Origin: Saprospiraceae bacterium | GTDB taxonomy: Bacteria > Bacteroidota > Bacteroidia > Chitinophagales > Saprospiraceae | Reading direction: 5' to 3' | Assembly (NCBI GenBank): GCA_021739645.1 | Contig: JAIPBL010000006.1 | Span: 62,001-126,000, forward strand | DNA length: 64,000 nt | In this document: positions 58,958 to 64,000 of the stretch, piece by piece | How positions within the stretch are numbered: position 1 is the stretch's first letter | Layout: the number at the start of each line of letters is the position of its first letter | Made by a program: the position numbers and the translations under genes | The notes under the pieces: model-generated | Seen by the model: the letters and a program-made list of their open reading frames with translations, nothing else | What the model was told of the DNA's origin: nothing | Database searches by the model: none

Positions 58958-59047
58958 AATTTGCCCCCAATCTGTTACAAAAAATGGAGAAAAATGGTGG
59001 CATTTTGTAACAATAAATCAGTAAATTTGCCCCCAATCTGTTACAAA
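58958..59047 (+). repeat. 24-bp direct repeat with internal inverted GTTACAAAA, upstream of the broken ATPase gene
   Basis: The 24-mer starting AATTTGCCCCCAATCTGTTA occurs at 58958-58981 and 59024-59047, 66 bp apart. The first copy's GTTACAAAA (58974-58982) is complementary to TTTTGTAAC (59003-59011). The second copy begins within TAAATTTG (59022-59029), a -7 box 28 bp before the TTG start. It may be a regulatory region with repeated operators. Confidence 0.6.
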
Positions 59048-59057
59048 CTCCATCAAA

Positions 59058-60407
59058 TTGATACAAAGAAGCCTAATAAAACAACTGCGAGGCTGGAAGA
59101 AAAGAGAAACTCGTAAACCCTTGATTGTCAGGGGCGCACGGCAGGTTGGCAAGACGACTCTGGTCAACTATTTCGGAAAAGAATTTAGCAGCTTCATAGC
59201 CTTGAACCTTGAGCTTGCCAGAGACTGTGAGCTTTTCGAACGATTCGACGATGTAAAACTGCTGGTTCAATAGCTTTTTCTGCGAGAAGGAATAGAAACT
59301 AGTCAAACAGACTTGTTGATTTTCATTGATGAAATCCAAGAGTCGCCAAAGGCCATTCAAAGTCTCCGGTATTTCAAGGAGGAGTTCCCGAATTTGTACG
59401 TCATAGCTGCCGGTTCCCTGTTGGAACACGCCCTTGGAGATGTTGAAAGCTTCCCAGTTGGAAGGGTGGAATACCTCACCTTACATCCCGTCAATTTTGA
59501 AGAGTTTCTAGCATCCGCAAACCCATTGGCCGCTGAGGCATTCTCTACTTTGCCAGTGCCTGAGTTTGCCCATCAAACCTTGATGGACTTGTTTCACCAA
59601 TATGCCATTGTTGGAGGCCTGCCAGAGGTTTTGTCAACTTTCATCGAAAAAAAGGACTTTACGGCACTGGTCCCGTTTTATGAAAGCCTGGTGCAGTCGT
59701 TCAAGGATGACGTCAAGAAATATGCAAAAAACGAGGCAGAGGCCCGCATCCTTCGCCACATCATCGAAACGGCGCCTTATGAGGCCGACAGCCGCATCAA
59801 GCTCCAGAGTTTTGGGCAGTCCAACTACCGCTCAAGAGAAGTGGGAGAGGCCATGCGATCACTTGAACTTGCCGGGCTGGTACGGTTGCTTTACCCGACA
59901 ACTGCGGTCAGCCTACCTGCGCTCCCCGACCTCAAAAAATCCCCACGATTGCAGTTGCTGGACACCGGGATGATGAACTATCAGGCCGGACTTCAAAAGG
60001 ACTTGCTTGGGATACAGGATTTGAACCAGGTTTTCAGGGGGAAGATTATCCAGCACCTGGTGACACAAGAGGTCATCTCCACGCATTACCTTCCTTCTTT
60101 CAAGGCCATGTTCTGGGTGCGGGAAAGAAGCGATGCCCAAGCCGAAGTGGACTTGGCCTATCCTCACCGCTCCCTGCTCATTCCGGTGGAGGTGAAAGCT
60201 GGCAAAGACGGCAAGCTGCGCTCCCTCCACCAGTACATGGACCGCTGCGACCACCCCTTCGCCGTGCGCTTTCACGCCAATTATTTTGTAGTTGAAAAAG
60301 TGGCAACACCCGCAGGCAAAGACTTTTATTTGATGAACCTGCCGTATTATCTCGCCACTCGGCTGGATGCCTATCTTGACTGGTTTGCAGTGCAATATCC
60401 TGATTAA
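59058..60407 (+). pseudogene. AAA ATPase (DUF4143 family) interrupted by an in-frame TAG
   Basis: A single frame runs from TTG 59058 to 60407 except for TAG at 59271-59273, after 71 codons. Walker A (VRGARQVGKTTLV) precedes the stop; Walker B (LLIFIDEIQ), sensor (AAGSLLEHAL) and the C-terminal DUF4143 nuclease-like part (AQAEVDLAYP, IPVEVKAGKDGKL) follow in the same frame. No frameshift is seen. This is either a recent nonsense mutation, a sequencing error, or readthrough. No ATG is available at the 5' end; TTG aligns with the start of the homologue at 60500. Confidence 0.8.
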
Positions 60408-60410
60408 TCA

Positions 60411-60479
60411 GCTTCAACTGCGGCACATATCGGCATCGTGGAGAAATATGTGCTGGGGGTGAACCGGGCGTGCTTGTGA
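60411..60479 (+). pseudogene. 3' relic of a second VanY-type gene
   Basis: Reads SASTAAHIGIVEKYVLGVNRACL and stop. The functional gene ends AETAVKIGIVEKYVLGVNGACL. The 22-codon match carries mostly synonymous differences (for example ATC/ATT, GGC/GGG, AAA/AAG), so it is an old coding copy, not a recent duplication. The remaining part of the gene has been lost where the ATPase gene lies. Confidence 0.8.
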
Positions 60480-60499
60480 GGGCTTGGGTAAATAGGAGT

Positions 60500-61840
60500 T
60501 TATTGTTTATCCACAGTTTGAACGACAGGTGCCACCAAATTGGACACAGCATAAAGCGGAAACGATTTGATGTCGCCGTATTCCGAGAAATTTTCGAGGG
60601 AGAAACGGTAACCAAACGGCTTGCCCTTTTCTTTCAAAAAATGCCGTAGGCTTTGCATGGCGCCCTTCCCCGAAGACTTTACCTCGATGGGCAGCAGGTC
60701 AGCCCCCACTTGCATCACGTAGTCCACCTCGGCATTGGCGTTGGCCGACTCCCTATGCCAATAGTACAAGGAGGGCGGCGACCAAGGCGAGTTGTATTTC
60801 AGGTACTCCAAGCCCCAGAACTGCTCTGCAATCACGCCTTTGTTGATGAGCGTGGCAGCGGGGTCGAACAGGAAATCGGAGAGGTCCAGCCCCAGAATCC
60901 GTTGAAAAATGCCCGTGTCGAGCAACAGCATTTTCCGTTTTTTTGGGTCTGCCTCAGCACCGGGCGGTATGCCGTTGGCAGCAGTGTGCGTGACGGGCAA
61001 CACCAGGCCAGCCATGATGAGCAGTTCCAGTGCCTCCTTGATTTGGCCGTGGTTGGCTGTGGCGGATGCTTTGCTGTACATGAATTTTCCGCCCGTTTGC
61101 TGCACCACCGACTCCATGACCTCCACCAAACGGGCAGGTGGTACCGTGTTTTTGTACTTCGTAAAATCAGCTTGAAACGCAACGTACAGGTCGTCCAAAA
61201 CCAATTGGGCATCGAGCAATTGCCGGCTATTTGCATACTTCGCCACGGCCTCAGGCATCCCACCCGTGAGCAGGAATGTTTTCAAATAATCCAGCAATTT
61301 TTGATGGAAAATATCGGGCAAGGGGTTTTCAATTCCAGCGTTTCGCTTGGCATCCAACAGGCGTTGCTCGCCCATCGCCCCCAGAAACTCATGAAAGGAA
61401 AAAGGATACATGAACAGCGAGCGCACCCTGCCGACGCCATACGAAGGCAATGATTGCAGCGCAAATTCCAGCAGCGACCCCGCCGCCACTACGTGCAGCT
61501 CGGGCATTTTTTCATAAAAAAAACGCAGTGACGAAATGGCGGTCGGACAAGCCTGAATCTCATCGAAGAACAACAGCGTCCTGCCAGGCACGATGGGCTT
61601 TCCAAAGAAAACGGACAGGTTTTCGGCAATGCGAATCGGGTCAAGGTCGGCGGCGAAGAGCGTTTGCAGGTTGGGGGTTTCCTCAAAATTGACCTCCACA
61701 AATTGCTCGAACTTTGCCGCCAACTGCCGCACCGCCGAGGACTTCCCGACCTGCCTCGCACCACGGAGCATTAGCGGCTTACGGTTAGCCTCAACCTTCC
61801 ATTCATTTAAATAGCTGTCTATCAGTCGTTTGTGATACAA
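60500..61840 (-). CDS. AAA ATPase with DUF4143 C-terminal domain
   Basis: About 446 residues from TTG 61840. A TATATTTG box at 61866-61859 makes the TTG at 61861, which lies inside the box, unlikely, and no ATG is available. Walker A LMLRGARQVGKSS, Walker B RTLLFFDEIQACP, VVAAGSLLEFAL, and a C-terminal PD-(D/E)XK-like segment (ANAEVDYVMQ, LLPIEVKSSGKGAMQSL). The family is abundant and uncharacterised, sometimes acting with toxins. It converges with the broken paralogue at 59058. Confidence 0.85.
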   Translation of the reverse strand: MYHKRLIDSYLNEWKVEANRKPLMLRGARQVGKSSAVRQLAAKFEQFVEVNFEETPNLQTLFAADLDPIRIAENLSVFFGKPIVPGRTLLFFDEIQACPTAISSLRFFYEKMPELHVVAAGSLLEFALQSLPSYGVGRVRSLFMYPFSFHEFLGAMGEQRLLDAKRNAGIENPLPDIFHQKLLDYLKTFLLTGGMPEAVAKYANSRQLLDAQLVLDDLYVAFQADFTKYKNTVPPARLVEVMESVVQQTGGKFMYSKASATANHGQIKEALELLIMAGLVLPVTHTAANGIPPGAEADPKKRKMLLLDTGIFQRILGLDLSDFLFDPAATLINKGVIAEQFWGLEYLKYNSPWSPPSLYYWHRESANANAEVDYVMQVGADLLPIEVKSSGKGAMQSLRHFLKEKGKPFGYRFSLENFSEYGDIKSFPLYAVSNLVAPVVQTVDKQ

Positions 61841-61906
61841 AATTTTATTTTTAGTAGGCAAATATATGGGTGATTTTTTAATTTTAGTAATCTAAAATAG
61901 TAGTAA

Positions 61907-62137
61907 AACTCAATTTTTAGCAAAAAAAAAGAACTCCGACTATTTTCCGATGGTCTTGCCAAGAACCACTCCCCCTTTGCCAAGCAGTTTCTAGAAGCGC
62001 TCCGAAACCCCGAAGAAGGCATCATTACATTGGAAAGGCTGCAACAGTATTTGGACAAAAGCAGCCCAGTCCCGCATTATTCGGTTTTCGGCAAAAACGA
62101 ACCAGGAAGCAATTTTCTGTTTTTGTTGAAAGGGTGA
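61907..62137 (+). pseudogene. C-terminal relic of a probable caspase-family (peptidase C14) protein
   Basis: An open frame without a start codon: KELRLFSDGLAKNHSPFAKQ, then FLEALRNPEEGIITLERLQQ, YLDKSSPVPHYSVFGKNEPG and SNFLFLLKG before TGA at 62135. The HSPFAKxFLEAL segment and the GxxFLFxxK ending fit the end of bacterial caspase-like domains (small-subunit side). The catalytic His-Cys half is absent. It is a remnant left beside the ATPase gene. Confidence 0.55.
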
Positions 62138-62180
62138 AACTTGAGTACATCACAAATGGCTGTACTCCTATCTCTTCCTT

Positions 62181-63053
62181 CTACTTCCCCGGCAACAACT
62201 TGATATAATCGTAAATCAATTCATTCGACACCAACACCGCAAGGTCGTAGTGCCGGATTTTCCAGCCACCCGCAGTTTTTGTCAGTACGCCGCTGCCACG
62301 GCACGGGCCCATCCAGGTTTTGAGCAATTCCTCAAACCAGGCAGTTTGGCCGTTTTGCGAAAAATAAACCTGGCGGTCATGGGCGGTGAACGCCCAAGCG
62401 GTGTCCTTCGCAAAATACTCCTTTGACCACTCCTTCATCTCGTCCCGCAGCCAACGCTCGCTGGCGTCCGTGCCGAGATAGACACCATCGGCGGACATGC
62501 TTCCGAAGAACGTATCCTCATCAGCAACGGCGGCGGCATGGTGCCAGGCGTCCATGAGTAGGTGGATGGTGGCGAGATCGGCGTTGGGTTCAGTTTGGCA
62601 GCCATCCTTTCGGCGGGTATCGGTGATTTGCGTGATTTTCCAGCCGTTCTCCCCCTTAAAAAGGTGAAAAGCGTTGACGCCGCAGTGCAGCATTTTATCA
62701 TCCAAAAAAAACGTGTAGTCTGTCCAGACAGAGGCTAGGCGGCCATCTATGCGCACATCGTAGCTCCAGATTCGCTCGTCCCAGACTTCCGGGTGCGGGG
62801 TGCCCACTGCCCCCACAAACTCATCAATGGACTCATCGTGCAGCACAGGTTTTCCTTCTTTGCTGGTGAACGCCGACTGCAACCTCGCCGTGGGGTCGAA
62901 GGTGGAGCGCAGCATCGTACTGTCGCCCGCCCGCATGGCATCGAACATTCGCTGGATGGTGGCGATGACGGCGGCCTGGTCGTCGGGGGCAGTTTGGGCG
63001 CTGGCGCAAAAATGGCCAAGGAGCAAGGCGGGAAGAAGGAGATATTTTAGCAT
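62181..63053 (-). CDS. Exported protein with two NTF2-like (DUF4440/SnoaL) domains
   Basis: 290 residues from ATG 63053 (MLKYLLLPALLLGHFCASAQ), a clear signal peptide. Two NTF2-like folds follow: residues ~20-150 (VIATIQRMFDAMRAGDSTMLRSTFDPTARL, VWTDYTFFLDDKMLHCGVNAFHLFKGENGWKITQI) and ~155-285 (DAWHHAAAVADEDTFFGSMSADGVYLGTDASERW, GSGVLTKTAGGWKIRHYDL). Such cone-shaped folds bind small hydrophobic molecules or act as isomerases or dehydratases; the role here is unknown. Confidence 0.82.
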   Translation of the reverse strand: MLKYLLLPALLLGHFCASAQTAPDDQAAVIATIQRMFDAMRAGDSTMLRSTFDPTARLQSAFTSKEGKPVLHDESIDEFVGAVGTPHPEVWDERIWSYDVRIDGRLASVWTDYTFFLDDKMLHCGVNAFHLFKGENGWKITQITDTRRKDGCQTEPNADLATIHLLMDAWHHAAAVADEDTFFGSMSADGVYLGTDASERWLRDEMKEWSKEYFAKDTAWAFTAHDRQVYFSQNGQTAWFEELLKTWMGPCRGSGVLTKTAGGWKIRHYDLAVLVSNELIYDYIKLLPGK

Positions 63054-63148
63054 GAAATGGATTTTTCGTTTGTTTTGAAAATCAAAACTATTGAAAAAAT
63101 GACAGGACGGGCGCCTGTCTGTTGCATCACTGTTTTGATTTGTTTTGG

Positions 63149-64000
63149 TCAGTTTACCACTAGCTTCCTCCAAGCCACATTTCCACCCGAAGTTCTCACC
63201 TTCAAAAAATAGACCCCAGGCAATACCGAGTCCAATTCCATTTCACAGAAACCGGTGTTGTTCAACGTTTTGCGAAGCAAAACAACCCCGCTGACGTTCA
63301 TCAATTCCACTTCGGAAATGCTTTCAGATTCACTTTCGAGGGTGATGCTGACCCGGCCGCTGGCAGGGTTCGGCGAAATTTTGAGACTCAAACTTGTTAG
63401 CCCAATCTCTTCCACTGCTGTGTACGGCTGGTTGGTAGTGCCCTGCGTTGGGTTCACTGGCTGGAAATCACCAGTGCCGTTTGGCAATCGGCCCGTGGCT
63501 TGGTCAGGATTTTGTTCGCCGAAGTCGAAGCCATCCACGAGGCTGAAGCCGGCGGCATTTTTTTCATAAATAGCAACGTATTCGCCGCTTGCGGACAGTT
63601 TGAAATTGGTGTGGAGGTTTCCTTGCGACTCGTCGCTGTCCGCCCAAAAAACGAGGTAGGCCTGCGGTTGTATCCAGATATTCGGCATTCGCCATTTGGC
63701 GGGCAGTTTTTCATTGTCGGTGAGGAAGAAATTTTGGAGTGGCAGTGGTGCGTCGCCCGGATTGTAAATTTCCACCCAGTCTTCAAACTCGCCCGCTTCG
63801 TCGGGGTAAACGCTGGAATTGCTGGCCATAAACTCATTGATGACGAGCGGCACCACGTTTTCACCCACATAAATCAAGCGCCAACCGCATGCAGGTTGGC
63901 GGCTTTGTTGCCCAATATTGTCAATCGCCTGCACGTAATACTCGAAGCGCCCGGTCTGGCTCGCCACGTCAATGGTATTGCCGTAAGCACCATCGCCTGC
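63149..64000 (-). CDS. T9SS-secreted protein with lamin-tail domain, 5' part outside window
   Basis: 284 codons visible. The frame is open to the right edge, so the N-terminus is missing. A fibronectin-like end (FEYYVQAIDNIGQQSRQP) is followed by a lamin-tail domain (VINEFMASNSSVYPDEAGEFEDWVEIYNPG, YLVFWADSDESQGNLHTNFKL) and a type IX secretion C-terminal sorting domain (LKISPNPASGRVSITLES, PGVYFLKVRTSGGNVAWRKLVV). Such proteins are exported to the cell surface; many lamin-tail/CotH-type proteins of this phylum are large adhesins or polysaccharide-binding proteins. Confidence 0.88.
   Translation of the reverse strand, partial: AGDGAYGNTIDVASQTGRFEYYVQAIDNIGQQSRQPACGWRLIYVGENVVPLVINEFMASNSSVYPDEAGEFEDWVEIYNPGDAPLPLQNFFLTDNEKLPAKWRMPNIWIQPQAYLVFWADSDESQGNLHTNFKLSASGEYVAIYEKNAAGFSLVDGFDFGEQNPDQATGRLPNGTGDFQPVNPTQGTTNQPYTAVEEIGLTSLSLKISPNPASGRVSITLESESESISEVELMNVSGVVLLRKTLNNTGFCEMELDSVLPGVYFLKVRTSGGNVAWRKLVVN

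Noticed and set aside
1-64000. tRNA or rRNA genes
   Set aside because: No cloverleaf-forming sequence with a TTCNANNC T-loop and acceptor pairing, and no rRNA-like segment, was recognised in the gene-free stretches.

Overview
The window reads as a chromosomal segment of a Bacteroidota bacterium, most probably of the Saprospiria/Chitinophagia side. This rests on a recurring TAnnTTTG -7 promoter box, proteins with a type IX secretion C-terminal sorting domain, a serine palmitoyltransferase sphingolipid cluster, a primary sigma factor of under 300 residues, ribosomal protein THX, and small families such as the START-like and DUF7009 proteins. There is no rRNA, tRNA or CRISPR array that I can see. 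Both ends cut through genes: a trans-sulfuration enzyme at the left and a T9SS-secreted lamin-tail protein at the right.

Layout. 1-13.9 kb is housekeeping and metabolism: trans-sulfuration enzyme, methyltransferase, HU, THX, FdhD, SdiA-regulated-like protein, Bax inhibitor-1-like protein, PLP decarboxylase, SGNH hydrolase, LipB, thioesterase and arginine decarboxylase. 14.1-19.2 kb on the minus strand is a probable sphingolipid operon (PAP2/AUR1-type protein, serine palmitoyltransferase, GNAT-type ceramide synthase candidate, NAD-dependent ceramide reductase candidate) interrupted by a UPF0175/PIN toxin-antitoxin pair. 19.3-34 kb holds a PqqB-like hydrolase, S41 protease, homogentisate dioxygenase, a T9SS beta-helix protein, NdpA, PdxA, RsmA, an NlpC/P60 protein, an omega-amidase, L25, L34, a YgjP-like protease, CysS and a MoxR ATPase.

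35.1-37.1 kb is an AT-richer, probably acquired type II restriction-modification system. The methyltransferase has an N-terminal helix-turn-helix domain, and nearly the same tandem 19-bp site precedes both the methyltransferase and the endonuclease gene. 37.2-40.9 kb contains PsuG, a DUF937 protein, a decayed transposase and a small SUMF1-fold protein whose 3' end looks like the variable repeat of a diversity-generating retroelement; no reverse transcriptase is in the window. 41.3-56.5 kb returns to core genes: RpoD with a coupled leader ORF, an Lrp regulator, a second S41 protease, an ALDH7-type dehydrogenase, a two-subunit 2-oxoacid:ferredoxin oxidoreductase, bifunctional FtcD, and a SulP transporter with beta-carbonic anhydrase. 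56.6-62.1 kb is a decaying accessory patch: VanY-type peptidase, a PagL-like outer-membrane protein, an AAA ATPase gene broken by an in-frame TAG, a 3' relic of a second VanY gene, an intact AAA ATPase and a C-terminal relic of a probable caspase-family peptidase.

The most striking structure not explained by genes is a set of imperfect short tandem arrays whose 7-bp unit length is kept while the unit sequence changes from place to place. They lie almost always between genes, often as inverted pairs, and several abut a start or stop codon.
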